A stretch of 64,000 bases of DNA from NCBI RefSeq assembly GCF_004212635.1, contig NZ_PSRT01000003.1, forward strand, positions 57,441-121,440, read 5' to 3'. The notes under the pieces were generated by a model. The model was not told the origin of the DNA and did no database searches. It saw only the letters and a program-made list of their open reading frames with translations. Positions within the stretch are counted from its first letter, which is position 1, and each line of letters begins with the position of its first letter. Source of the stretch: Bradyrhizobium genosp. SA-3 (GTDB lineage: Bacteria > Pseudomonadota > Alphaproteobacteria > Rhizobiales > Xanthobacteraceae). The translations under genes were made by a program, and so were the position numbers. Positions 43,380-51,304 of the stretch are shown here, in pieces.

Positions 43380-43790
43380 ATGAACGAACAAGCCAATACC
43401 GGGCCGAGCGGCGATCTCTGCATCCGCACGCTGGCGATGCCCGCCGACACCAATGCCAATGGTGACATCTTCGGCGGCTGGCTGCTCAGCCAGATGGATG
43501 TCGGCGGCGGTGTGTTCGCCTCGAAAGTCGCGAAGTCGCGCACGGTGACCGTCGCGATCGAAGCGATGAATTTTCGCAAAGCGGTCTATGTCGGCGATCT
43601 CGTGTCGGTCTACGCCAATCTCGTGCGCGTCGGTCGCACCTCGCTCACCGCGCATCTGGAAGCCTGGGCGCTGCGGCGCGGCGAGGAGCATCCATTCCTC
43701 GTCACCGACGGCAACTTCACCTACGTCTCGATCGACGAGCACGGCCGCCCGCAGGCGGTTCGCTCGACCGATACGACGATCGCGACGTAA
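43380..43790 (+). CDS. Acyl-CoA thioesterase, YciA-like hotdog
   Basis: 136 residues of the hotdog fold with the thioesterase signature TLAMPADTNANGDIFGGWLLSQMDVGG, catalytic Asp/Asn region intact. It hydrolyses acyl-CoA to free acid and CoA. ATG 43380 is 7 bp after fadJ with GAGACAGG upstream, so it is the last gene of the beta-oxidation operon and could relieve CoA trapping. The longer frame from 43266 is inside fadJ. Confidence 0.88.
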   Translation: MNEQANTGPSGDLCIRTLAMPADTNANGDIFGGWLLSQMDVGGGVFASKVAKSRTVTVAIEAMNFRKAVYVGDLVSVYANLVRVGRTSLTAHLEAWALRRGEEHPFLVTDGNFTYVSIDEHGRPQAVRSTDTTIAT

Positions 43791-43874
43791 TCGCGACGCT
43801 CTGCCTCATCTCACGAAGACGCAGCAAGCACCGCCAAACGCGGCGCGACTAAGCCATCGCGTCGTTCCTTCGCC

Positions 43875-43896
43875 AAGAACCAGTCAAGAACCAGTC
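43875..43896. repeat. 11-bp tandem duplication
   Basis: AAGAACCAGTC occurs twice back to back in the 231-bp non-coding interval between the thioesterase and the next small gene. Otherwise nothing is seen in that interval. Confidence 0.6.
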
Positions 43897-44021
43897 ATAA
43901 AACGGATGAGGTCCCGGCGTACTCAATTGCGTGTCGATTCGGGGTGGAAACGGCCTCAAATGCCTGGGGAACCTTTGGGCAGGAGCATCGTTATCTGCCC
44001 GCACTGAGGAATCCACGGACC

Positions 44022-44213
44022 ATGCCGGACAGCTACATCATCGAAGTCAATTCGCAGACCGCGGGTATCGTCGTTCGTTCTCAGGGAGGCTACTGCTTCT
44101 TCTCCTCATCCGACCGCTTCAACCGTCTCGAAGGTCAACTCTTCCGCAACGCCCGCGAAGCTGAGCGCGCCGCGCGCAAGCTGATTGATGGCGAGGAGAA
44201 GGAGGCGGCGTAA
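44022..44213 (+). CDS. Small conserved-looking hypothetical protein
   Basis: 63 residues starting MPDSYIIEVNSQTAGIVVRSQGG, with short strands, then an amphipathic helix (REAERAARKLIDGEE). GAGGA lies about 12 bp upstream. It has the composition of a small regulatory or DNA/RNA-associated alphaproteobacterial protein, but no family is recognised. The upstream in-frame ATG 43944 is not preceded by a ribosome site. Confidence 0.6.
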   Translation: MPDSYIIEVNSQTAGIVVRSQGGYCFFSSSDRFNRLEGQLFRNAREAERAARKLIDGEEKEAA

Positions 44214-44222
44214 ACGACGCTG

Positions 44223-44325
44223 CGTTCCGGGGCGCGCATAGCGCGAACCCGGAATACATTGCGCCTCAAAATACGCTGATCAATGGATTCCGGATCCACG
44301 CCTTTCGGCGCGATCCGGAATGACG
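44223..44325. repeat. Intergenic repeat, ATTCCGGG family, copy 2
   Basis: CGTTCCGGGGCGCG at the left and GCGCGATCCGGAATGACG at the right; GAACCCGGAATACAT and AATGGATTCCGGATC lie inside. Same layout as 37444-37554. Confidence 0.7.
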
Positions 44326-44332
44326 TTGTTCA

Positions 44333-44785
44333 TCACAACTTTGTCGCCGCCCTTGAGAGCAGCTTCCACTCGTCGCCCTGCTTCTGCCAGTTCATCAGGA
44401 TGTGGAGGTTGGTCGATACTTTTTTCCCATCGGCCGCCATCTCCTGTTCGCCGAGCCAGTGGAAGCGCACGATCGCGGCGGGGCCGACGACCTTGATGGT
44501 GGGGTCCTTGTATTCGATCGAGAGGAATTTCGACTTGCCGTCGGTGGCGTTGGCGATGAAGGTCGCCTTGTCCTCGACCTTGCCGCTGGAATGGCTGTAG
44601 CTGAGATCGTCCCAGCACAGCGCGCCGAGCGCCTTCGGGTCGGCCGCGATCTGGGCGAGGCGGAAGGCCTCGACCTTCTTCGCCACGGCCTCTTCGTCTG
44701 CCGAGGCAGCGAACGCCGGTGCTGTGAAAGCGAGCGCGGAGACGGCGAGAGTCGAGAGAGCCAGATCGCGTCGGTTGATCGTCAT
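44333..44785 (-). CDS. Exported NTF2-like (DUF4440-type) protein
   Basis: 150 residues. The N-terminus MTINRRDLALSTLAVSALAFTAPAFAASA is a twin-arginine-like signal, so the protein is predicted periplasmic. The mature part is an NTF2-like fold (EAFRLAQIAADPKALGALCWDDLSYSHSSGKVEDKATFI ... WKLLSRAATKL). Ligand or reaction unknown. AAGGAGG precedes ATG 44785; upstream in-frame extensions (to 44998) lack such a site. It diverges from a HAD-family gene. Confidence 0.8.
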   Translation of the reverse strand: MTINRRDLALSTLAVSALAFTAPAFAASADEEAVAKKVEAFRLAQIAADPKALGALCWDDLSYSHSSGKVEDKATFIANATDGKSKFLSIEYKDPTIKVVGPAAIVRFHWLGEQEMAADGKKVSTNLHILMNWQKQGDEWKLLSRAATKL

Positions 44786-44939
44786 CGTTTCCTCCTTTTT
44801 GATCTTGCGACGAGTGTTGCAGCCGCGCGCGACTTTGTCGAGTGTCGCATTGTCGTCATGTGGATGCGTCATTGCGCCTTCGAGGTCGTATTGATACGTC
44901 TTCCGCATTGATGCGCCGCGCATTTGGGAAAGTACGGAA

Positions 44940-45626
44940 ATGATCGAGGCCAAAAGGCAAGCGATGGGCAGGGCGTTACTGTTCGATATCGACGGCACGC
45001 TGGCCGATACGGATCCGCTTCATCGCGAGGCCTTTCACCGCGTGTTCGCCCCGCGCGGCCACGTCGTGGATGATGAGCGCTTCAAGCGCGAGCTTCAGGG
45101 CTTTTCCAATGTGTCGATCGGGGAGCGATTTCTGCCAGACGAATCGCCGGAACGGCGACTCGCGATCCTCGGCGAGAAGGAGGCGATCTTTCGTGATCTG
45201 GTGGTCGGGCAGATCGCGCCGATACCGGGGCTGATGGCGCTGCTCGACTGTGCAGATGGCGCAGGCATCCCCATGGTTGCCGTCACCAACGCGCCGCGCC
45301 TCAACGCCGAGCTATTGCTTTCGGGCCTCGGCATCACCAAGCGGTTCAAGGCCATCGTGATCGGCGACGAGCTGCCGCACGGCAAGCCGCATCCGCTGCC
45401 TTATCAGGAGGGGCTGCGCTTCGTCGGCGCCAGCGCGCCAGCCTCGATCGCGTTCGAGGATTCACGCTCCGGCGTGCAATCGGCGGCGGCGGCCGGCATC
45501 CCCACCATTGGGCTGCGAACCACGCTCAGCCATGCTGACCTCGTTGCGGCCGGCGCGGTCGCTTCCGCCAGTGCGTTCGACGATCCGGAGCTGCTTGCGC
45601 ACCTCGCAGCCGCGATGGCGTGGTGA
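44940..45626 (+). CDS. HAD-superfamily phosphatase (Gph/beta-PGM-like)
   Basis: 228 residues (220 if ATG 44964 is used, giving MGRALLFDIDGTLADTD). All four HAD motifs are present: DIDGT nucleophile, the VTNAPR threonine, the lysine in KPHPLPYQ, and FEDSRSGVQSAAAAGI. The cap domain is helical (type C1). Substrate could be a sugar or glycerol phosphate. It lies 86 bp upstream of glpR in the same direction, so a role in glycerol-3-phosphate metabolism is attractive but unproven. Confidence 0.85.
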   Translation: MIEAKRQAMGRALLFDIDGTLADTDPLHREAFHRVFAPRGHVVDDERFKRELQGFSNVSIGERFLPDESPERRLAILGEKEAIFRDLVVGQIAPIPGLMALLDCADGAGIPMVAVTNAPRLNAELLLSGLGITKRFKAIVIGDELPHGKPHPLPYQEGLRFVGASAPASIAFEDSRSGVQSAAAAGIPTIGLRTTLSHADLVAAGAVASASAFDDPELLAHLAAAMAW

Positions 45627-45712
45627 AGAGCCTTGTCCGTTAACCGTGATCACGCATTGACCGGACGCGTGAACCGCCGCACCATGCAGCTTCCTGATGT
45701 GAGGCCCTTGCC

Positions 45713-46561
45713 GTGACCGGACTGACCCATCGCCAAGCCGAAATCCTCAACATCGCGCGCGCTTCGGGCCGCGTCATGGTCGAGGAGCTCGCGCGCCGGT
45801 TCGAGGTCTCCGCGCAGACCATACGGAAAGATCTCAACGATCTCTGCGAGCGGAGATCGTTGACCCGCATCCATGGCGGCGCCATCATCGCCTCGGGCGT
45901 CGAAAATCTCGCCTACGAGGCCCGCCGCTTCGTCGCCGCCGACGAGAAGAAGGCGATTGGCGCCGCCGCCGCCTCGCTGATCCCGAACGGCTGCTCGCTC
46001 TTCATCAACATCGGCACCACCACCGAGGAAGTCGCGAGTGCGCTGACCTCGCACGAGGACCTGCTCGTCATCACCAACAATCTCAACGTCGCCATGCTGC
46101 TCTACCGCCATCCCCGCATCGAGGTGGTGGTCGCCGGCGGTACGGTGCGGCGCGCCGACGGCGCGGTGGTCGGCTCGACCGCGACGCAGCTGATCGGCCA
46201 GTTCAAGGTCGACTATGCCATCATCGGGGCGTCCGCGATCGATGAAGAGGGCGCTTTGCTCGACTTCGACTATCGCGAGGTGCAGGTGGCGCAGGCCATC
46301 ATCGCCAATGCCCGCAGCGTCATGCTGGTCGCCGATTCCACAAAGCTACGCCGCAGCGCGCCGGTACGCATCGCCCACATCACCCAGATCCAGACCTTCG
46401 TCACCGACCAGGAGCTGCCCGAGCGCCTCGCCACCATCTGCCACAGCAAGGGCATCGAGGTGGTCGAAGCAATGCCGAAGGAGGTGAGGGAGATCGATGA
46501 GGCCCAGGCCGATGCACAAGACGCCGCGCCTGAAGCGGCGCCGGTGGTCAGGCTGCGATAG
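45713..46561 (+). CDS. glpR: DeoR-family glycerol regulator GlpR
   Basis: 282 residues. The N-terminal helix-turn-helix is seen in MVEELARRFEVSAQTIRKDLNDLCERRSLTRIHGGAI, followed by the DeoR C-terminal sensor (FINIGTTTEEVASAL, NNLNVAMLL, VVVAGGTVRRADGAVVG, DYAIIGASAID, ADSTKLRRSAPVRI), which binds glycerol-3-phosphate in GlpR. The assignment is supported by the glp operon starting 959 bp downstream. GTG 45713 follows GAGGCCC. A toxin-antitoxin pair on the other strand separates it from glpD. Confidence 0.85.
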   Translation: MTGLTHRQAEILNIARASGRVMVEELARRFEVSAQTIRKDLNDLCERRSLTRIHGGAIIASGVENLAYEARRFVAADEKKAIGAAAASLIPNGCSLFINIGTTTEEVASALTSHEDLLVITNNLNVAMLLYRHPRIEVVVAGGTVRRADGAVVGSTATQLIGQFKVDYAIIGASAIDEEGALLDFDYREVQVAQAIIANARSVMLVADSTKLRRSAPVRIAHITQIQTFVTDQELPERLATICHSKGIEVVEAMPKEVREIDEAQADAQDAAPEAAPVVRLR

Positions 46562-46565
46562 TGCC

Positions 46566-46982
46566 TCAGGCGCCGCCCCACGGGTTGCGCAGCGGCACGC
46601 CGGTAGCTTCGAAATCCCCGACGTTGCGCGTAACGATCGTCAAGCCGTGAACAAACGCGGTTGCCGCAATGAGAGCGTCGCGTTCGGCCCGCGGGTTGGG
46701 AACGTGAAGTTGGCCGCAGCGTTGCGCCACGGCGGTGTCTATGGCCAGGATTCGGTCTTCAAAGCGAGCCAGAATGTGATTGTCGATCCAAGCGCGCAGA
46801 ATGGCACCTTGCGTGGTGTCTTTGCGCTCGATAAGGCGTGCGCCAAGTTCGATTTCGAGTATCGAGATGACGGATATGAAGAAGCTTGCCGCCGGAATTG
46901 AACTGGCCCAGGCGGCGACGTTGCGATGAGCTTTATCTGGTCGCCTCAGTTCGGAAATGACATTGGTGTCCAGCAGAAACAT
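46566..46982 (-). CDS. vapC: VapC-type PIN-domain toxin
   Basis: 138-residue ribonuclease toxin. PIN-domain acidic residues are visible: D5 in LLDTNVISE, the glutamate in ISILEIELG, the aspartate in RAERDALIAATA and the one in RNVGDFEATG. Its ATG overlaps the antitoxin stop by one base (ATGA), the usual coupled order. Probably cleaves tRNA or mRNA when the antitoxin is lost. Ends 4 bp from the convergent glpR stop, which suggests a tight insertion. Confidence 0.9.
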   Translation of the reverse strand: MFLLDTNVISELRRPDKAHRNVAAWASSIPAASFFISVISILEIELGARLIERKDTTQGAILRAWIDNHILARFEDRILAIDTAVAQRCGQLHVPNPRAERDALIAATAFVHGLTIVTRNVGDFEATGVPLRNPWGGA

Positions 46983-47233
46983 CAGTCGAGATCGGCGGGC
47001 TTGAAGATCCCGCCGGCAATGCGCGGCGGATCGAAATCGAAGTCCGTTCCGGCCTGCGCCAAGGCTTCGGCAAGACTCATGTGCCCGCCAGTTAGGCGCA
47101 AATAATCTTCGATCGTCAGCAGGACATGGGCCGGTCGGCCGCGGTCCGTTATAAAGACCGGTCCCCGCGAAGCTGCTTTTTTAGCGCCGCTGGTATCGTG
47201 ATTGAACTCTCGGCTGGTGAGCGTGGTCACCAT
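46982..47233 (-). CDS. phd: Phd/YefM-type antitoxin
   Basis: 83 residues with the Phd fold: MVTTLTSREFNHDTSGAKKAASRGPVFITDRGRPAHVLLTIEDYLRL is DNA-binding and dimerising, followed by the toxin-neutralising tail (FDFDPPRIAGGIFKPADLD). ATG 47233 is preferred over an upstream frame to 47353 that has no site. It should bind its own promoter with VapC; the palindrome at 47278-47297 is a candidate. Confidence 0.87.
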   Translation of the reverse strand: MVTTLTSREFNHDTSGAKKAASRGPVFITDRGRPAHVLLTIEDYLRLTGGHMSLAEALAQAGTDFDFDPPRIAGGIFKPADLD

Positions 47234-47277
47234 TGCTTGCGCCTCCTGGCCAGGGGCTCCCGTCGAATACAGATTAT

Positions 47278-47297
47278 ATGTAGGCATGTTTCTACAT
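47278..47297. promoter_or_regulatory. Candidate toxin-antitoxin operator
   Basis: ATGTAG and CTACAT arms 8 bases apart in an AT-rich patch about 45-65 bp upstream of the antitoxin ATG. This is where a Phd-type autorepressor would bind. Confidence 0.45.
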
Positions 47298-47449
47298 TCA
47301 AGCCCTTTAAAGCATCGCTTTGATACGGGTCCCGCACTTCCCACTGGGTGCATTTTGGTTCCTTAAGGCGCCCGCCACGTTGCCGATTTTCCATTAGCGC
47401 CCACAAAAATCGTTCCGCTTTCACTTCCTTCCGTCTCTCTTTCATCTTG

Positions 47450-47487
47450 CTTTCGTTTCGCGGTGTGATCTAATCAAAAGCGAAAGT
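47450..47487. promoter_or_regulatory. Candidate GlpR operator upstream of glpD
   Basis: GCTTTCGTTT (47450-47459) and AAAAGCGAAAG (47477-47487) form an inverted pair of CTTTCG/CGAAAG elements, the kind of motif DeoR-family GlpR proteins bind. It lies 33-70 bp upstream of the glpD start. In 47234-47519 nothing else gene-like is seen. Confidence 0.45.
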
Positions 47488-47519
47488 AGCCGCTCGATGG
47501 AACGGGCGGTCTTCGGGGG

Positions 47520-49070
47520 GTGCGTCTGTTGGAGCGTATTTTCGACCTCGCCATCATCGGAGGCGGTGTGAACGGCTGCGGCATCGCGCGCGATGCGGTG
47601 GGCCGCGGCAACACGGTTTTCCTGTGCGAAATGAACGATCTGGCGAGCGGGACGTCGTCCTGGTCGACCAAGCTGGTGCATGGCGGCCTGCGCTATCTCG
47701 AATATTACGAGTTCCGCCTGGTCCGCGAGGCGCTGATCGAGCGCGAGATCCTCTGGGCCATCGCGCCCCACATCATCCGCCCCCTGAGGTTCGTCCTGCC
47801 GCATCATGCCGGCCTGCGCCCGGCTTGGCTGCTGCGCCTCGGCCTTTTCCTCTACGACCACATCGGCGGCCGCCACCTGTTGCCCGCCACGCGCACGATC
47901 GATCTCCGGCACGACGAGGTCGGACGCCCGCTGATCCCGAACCGCTACTCCCGCGCGTTCGAATATTCCGACTGCTTCGTCGACGACGCCCGCCTCGTCG
48001 TGCTCAACGCGCGCGATGCCGCCGACAAGGGCGCCGAGATCCGCACCCGCACCCGCGCCACCGAGATCCGCCAGTCCGACGGCGTCTGGACCGTGAGCAT
48101 GGTCGACGCGCTGACCGGCGCGCGCTCGTCGATCCAGGCGCGCGCCCTCATCAATGCCGGCGGTCCCTGGGTCGAGGACGTGCTCGGCCGCGGCGCCGGC
48201 GTCAATGCGAAAGCCAAGGTACGTCTGGTCCAGGGCTCGCACATCGTGGTCAAGAAGCTCTACGACCACGACCGCGCCTACATGTTCCAGAACGCCGACG
48301 GCCGCATCATCTTCGTGATCCCGTACCAGGACGATTTCACGCTGATCGGCACCACCGACCGCGACTATGACGGCGATCCCGCCAAGGTGAAGGCGACACC
48401 TGAGGAAATCCAGTATCTTTGCGCTGCCGCCAGCGAATATCTGGCCAAGCCGGTCACGCCAGAGGACGTGGTCTGGACCTATTCCGGGGTGCGTCCGCTC
48501 TATGACGATGGCGCCAGCGAAGCCAAGGCCGCGACCCGCGACTATGTGTTCGAGCTCGACACACCCGGCGGCGTGCCGCTGCTGTCGATCTATGGCGGCA
48601 AGATCACGACCTACCGTCGCCTCGCCGAAGAGGCGCTGGAACGGCTCGCGCCTTATCTTCGCAGCGCGAAAGCGCGCGAGGGCTGGACCGGCAAATGGCC
48701 GCTGCCCGGCGGGGACATGAACGTATCCGACATTGACGGCCTGATCGCCGAGCTCCAGCGCGGCTATCCCTTCCTCAGCCACGAGCATGCGCGGCGCCTC
48801 GCCCGCGCCTACGGCACCAGGGCAATCAAGCTGCTCGGCGATGCGAAATCGGCCGCCGATCTCGGCCAGGCCTTTGGTGCGACGCTGACCGAGCGCGAGG
48901 TCCGCTATCTCATGGCCAATGAATGGGCGGTCACCGCCGAGGACGTCGTCTGGCGCCGTTCCAAGCTCGGCCTGCGACTATCTGCCGACGAGATCGCGGC
49001 GCTTGACGACTGGATCAGGACCCACGCCGTGGCGCAAACTCCCCTGCTGGAAGCGGGAGGACGCTCATGA
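47520..49070 (+). CDS. glpD: Aerobic glycerol-3-phosphate dehydrogenase
   Basis: Oxidises glycerol-3-phosphate to dihydroxyacetone phosphate, passing electrons to quinone at the inner membrane. 516 residues with the FAD motif DLAIIGGGVNGCGIARDAVGRG, the conserved TSSWSTKLVHGGLRYLE and DYDGDPAKVKATPEEIQYL, and the C-terminal GlpD domain. GTG 47520 is used, with TTG 47529 as an alternative; GGGGGG lies upstream. Its TGA overlaps the ATG of glpS, so it heads the glycerol operon. No glycerol kinase gene (glpK) is in the window. Confidence 0.93.
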   Translation: MRLLERIFDLAIIGGGVNGCGIARDAVGRGNTVFLCEMNDLASGTSSWSTKLVHGGLRYLEYYEFRLVREALIEREILWAIAPHIIRPLRFVLPHHAGLRPAWLLRLGLFLYDHIGGRHLLPATRTIDLRHDEVGRPLIPNRYSRAFEYSDCFVDDARLVVLNARDAADKGAEIRTRTRATEIRQSDGVWTVSMVDALTGARSSIQARALINAGGPWVEDVLGRGAGVNAKAKVRLVQGSHIVVKKLYDHDRAYMFQNADGRIIFVIPYQDDFTLIGTTDRDYDGDPAKVKATPEEIQYLCAAASEYLAKPVTPEDVVWTYSGVRPLYDDGASEAKAATRDYVFELDTPGGVPLLSIYGGKITTYRRLAEEALERLAPYLRSAKAREGWTGKWPLPGGDMNVSDIDGLIAELQRGYPFLSHEHARRLARAYGTRAIKLLGDAKSAADLGQAFGATLTEREVRYLMANEWAVTAEDVVWRRSKLGLRLSADEIAALDDWIRTHAVAQTPLLEAGGRS

Positions 49071-50206
49071 CCGTGACACTCGATCACGTGACCCGGACTG
49101 TCGAGGGGATCCCGCACATCCGCGACGTCTCGCTGACGCTCGAAAGCGGCACGCTCAACGTGCTGCTCGGGCCGACGCTGTCAGGCAAGACCTCGATCAT
49201 GCGGCTGCTCGCAGGCCTCGACAAGCCGACCACGGGCAAGGTGCTGGTTGGCGGCAAGGACGTCACCGGCGCCGACGTGCGCCAGCGTTCGGTCGCCATG
49301 GTCTATCAGCAGTTCATCAATTACCCCTCGCTCACGGTCTATGAGAACATCGCCTCGCCCCTGCACGTGCAGGGCAAGCCGCGCGATGAGATCGAGGCGC
49401 GTGTCGCGGAGGCTGCAAGACTGCTCAGGCTCGAGCCGTTCCTGAAGCGCACGCCGCTCCAGCTCTCCGGCGGCCAGCAGCAGCGCACCGCGATCGCCCG
49501 CGCGCTGGTCAAGGGCGCCGACCTCGTGCTGCTCGACGAGCCGCTCGCCAATCTCGATTACAAGCTGCGCGAGGAGCTGCGCGCCGAGCTGCCGCGCATC
49601 TTCGAGGCTTCCGGCGCGATCTTCGTCTATGCCACGACCGAGCCGACCGAAGCGCTGCTGTTGGGTGGCAACACGGTGTGCATGTGGGAGGGACGGGCGC
49701 TTCAGATGGGCGAGACCGCCAACGTCTACCGCCGCCCGCAGACGCTGCGCGTCGCACAGGTGTTTTCGGATCCGCCGCTCAATCTCGTCGGTCTCGAGAA
49801 GAAGAACGGCTCCGTGCAATATGCCGGCGGCACGGCCTCACCGGCCTCGGGGCTCTATGCCGGCCTTGCCGACGGCGCCTATCGCGTCGGCTTCCGCGCG
49901 CATCAGCTCGGACTTGCCAATGGCGAGGCCGACCGCCACGCCTTCCACGCCACGGTGACGGTGACCGAGATCACCGGTTCGGAGAGTTTCGTGCATCTGA
50001 CCCGCGACGGATTGAATTGGGTGGCAGTGCTGCACGGCGTGCACGAGTTCGAGCCCGGCCAGACCATCGATGCCGTGCTCGACCCCAATGATGTCTTTGT
50101 CTTCGACGCGGCCGACCGGCTCGTCGCGGCACCTGGCATAGCGTTTTCAGGCGAAGTGCGTAGCGGTTCGCGTGAAGAAAACGCGTCAAACAGAAAAAGC
50201 TCTTGA
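49067..50206 (+). CDS. glpS: Glycerol ABC importer ATPase GlpS
   Basis: 379 residues of the MalK/UgpC-type ATPase with a C-terminal TOBE-like domain. Walker A is GPTLSGKT (35-42), Q-loop at about 81, signature LSGGQ (133-137), Walker B LVLLDE (153-158). The H-loop, normally YVTHDQTEA, reads YATTEPTEA: the switch histidine is replaced by threonine (T191). It pairs with GlpT as a heterodimer. Its start overlaps the glpD stop (ATGA). In Rhizobium leguminosarum, GlpSTPQUV is a known glycerol uptake system. Confidence 0.9.
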   Translation: MTVTLDHVTRTVEGIPHIRDVSLTLESGTLNVLLGPTLSGKTSIMRLLAGLDKPTTGKVLVGGKDVTGADVRQRSVAMVYQQFINYPSLTVYENIASPLHVQGKPRDEIEARVAEAARLLRLEPFLKRTPLQLSGGQQQRTAIARALVKGADLVLLDEPLANLDYKLREELRAELPRIFEASGAIFVYATTEPTEALLLGGNTVCMWEGRALQMGETANVYRRPQTLRVAQVFSDPPLNLVGLEKKNGSVQYAGGTASPASGLYAGLADGAYRVGFRAHQLGLANGEADRHAFHATVTVTEITGSESFVHLTRDGLNWVAVLHGVHEFEPGQTIDAVLDPNDVFVFDAADRLVAAPGIAFSGEVRSGSREENASNRKSS

Positions 50207-50218
50207 GGGAGATGCGCC

Positions 50219-51304
50219 ATGGCCCGCATTGACCTCGTTGATCTCGCGCACTCCTATGGCGGCAATGATGCCGCGCCGGAAAGCTTTGCGCTGAAGCCCG
50301 TCACCATGACCTGGCGGCAGGGCGGCGCCTATGCGCTGCTCGGGCCGTCCGGCTGCGGCAAGACCACGCTGCTCAACGTCATCTCCGGCATCATCACGCC
50401 CTCGCGCGGAAGAATCATGTTCGACGGGGTGGACATCACACCGCTGTCAACCCAGAAGCGCAACATCGCCCAGGTATTCCAGTTTCCGGTGATCTACGAC
50501 ACCATGACGGTCGGGCAGAACCTGGCGTTTCCGCTGAAGAACCGCGGCGTGCCGAAGGCCGAGATCGACAAGCGCGTTGCCGAGATCGGCCGCCTGCTCG
50601 ATCTCGAACCCTATCTGAACCGCAAGGCGACGCGGCTCACGGCCGACGCCAAGCAGAAGATCTCGCTTGGCCGCGGCCTGGTGCGCTCCGACGTCGCCGC
50701 AGTGCTGTTCGACGAGCCGCTGACGGTGATCGATCCCGAGCTGAAATGGCAGCTCCGCTCCAAGCTGAAGGCGCTGCATCGCGAGCTCGACCTCACGATG
50801 ATCTATGTTACCCATGACCAGACCGAGGCGCTGACCTTCGCCGACACCGTGGTCGTCATGCATGACGGCCGCGTGGTGCAGAGCGGCACGCCGGCCGAAC
50901 TGTTCGATAAGCCGGCGCACACCTTCGTCGGCTATTTCATCGGCTCGCCCGGCATGAACATCCTGCCCGCGGAGGTGAGGGGACGCGAGGCGCGGATCGG
51001 CGGCCGTGTCATCGCGCTCAACCGCAGCTACGACAATCTGCCTTCGGGCGCCAAGATCGAGATCGGCGTCCGTCCCGAATTCGTGGAGGTCGTCGCGCCC
51101 GCGCCCGACTTGCTCACCGCGAAGGTCGAGCGCATCGACGATCTCGGCCGCATCCGTTTCGCGCGTGCGCGCCTCGGGGACGCAAAGCTCGCCGCGCGCG
51201 CCCCTGGCGGATTCACCAGCTCGGACGGCAACGCCGGGCTGAAGTTCGATCCGTCGCACGTCCACGTCTATGCCGACAGCCTTCTGGTGGAAGGAGCCGC
51301 CTGA
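50219..51304 (+). CDS. glpT: Glycerol ABC importer ATPase GlpT
   Basis: 361 residues. Walker A GPSGCGKTT (42-50), Q-loop at about 88, Walker B AVLFDE (161-166), and H-loop histidine H199 (YVTHDQTEA) are intact, but the signature that should read LSGGQ is LTADA (140-144). So the signature and H-loop defects are split between GlpS and GlpT. A C-terminal TOBE-like domain is present. It starts 12 bp after glpS and its TGA overlaps glpP. Confidence 0.9.
   Translation: MARIDLVDLAHSYGGNDAAPESFALKPVTMTWRQGGAYALLGPSGCGKTTLLNVISGIITPSRGRIMFDGVDITPLSTQKRNIAQVFQFPVIYDTMTVGQNLAFPLKNRGVPKAEIDKRVAEIGRLLDLEPYLNRKATRLTADAKQKISLGRGLVRSDVAAVLFDEPLTVIDPELKWQLRSKLKALHRELDLTMIYVTHDQTEALTFADTVVVMHDGRVVQSGTPAELFDKPAHTFVGYFIGSPGMNILPAEVRGREARIGGRVIALNRSYDNLPSGAKIEIGVRPEFVEVVAPAPDLLTAKVERIDDLGRIRFARARLGDAKLAARAPGGFTSSDGNAGLKFDPSHVHVYADSLLVEGAA

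Noticed and set aside
47227..47445. Minus-strand frame upstream of glpD
   Set aside because: Lies in the promoter region and overlaps the antitoxin start; basic, low-complexity composition.
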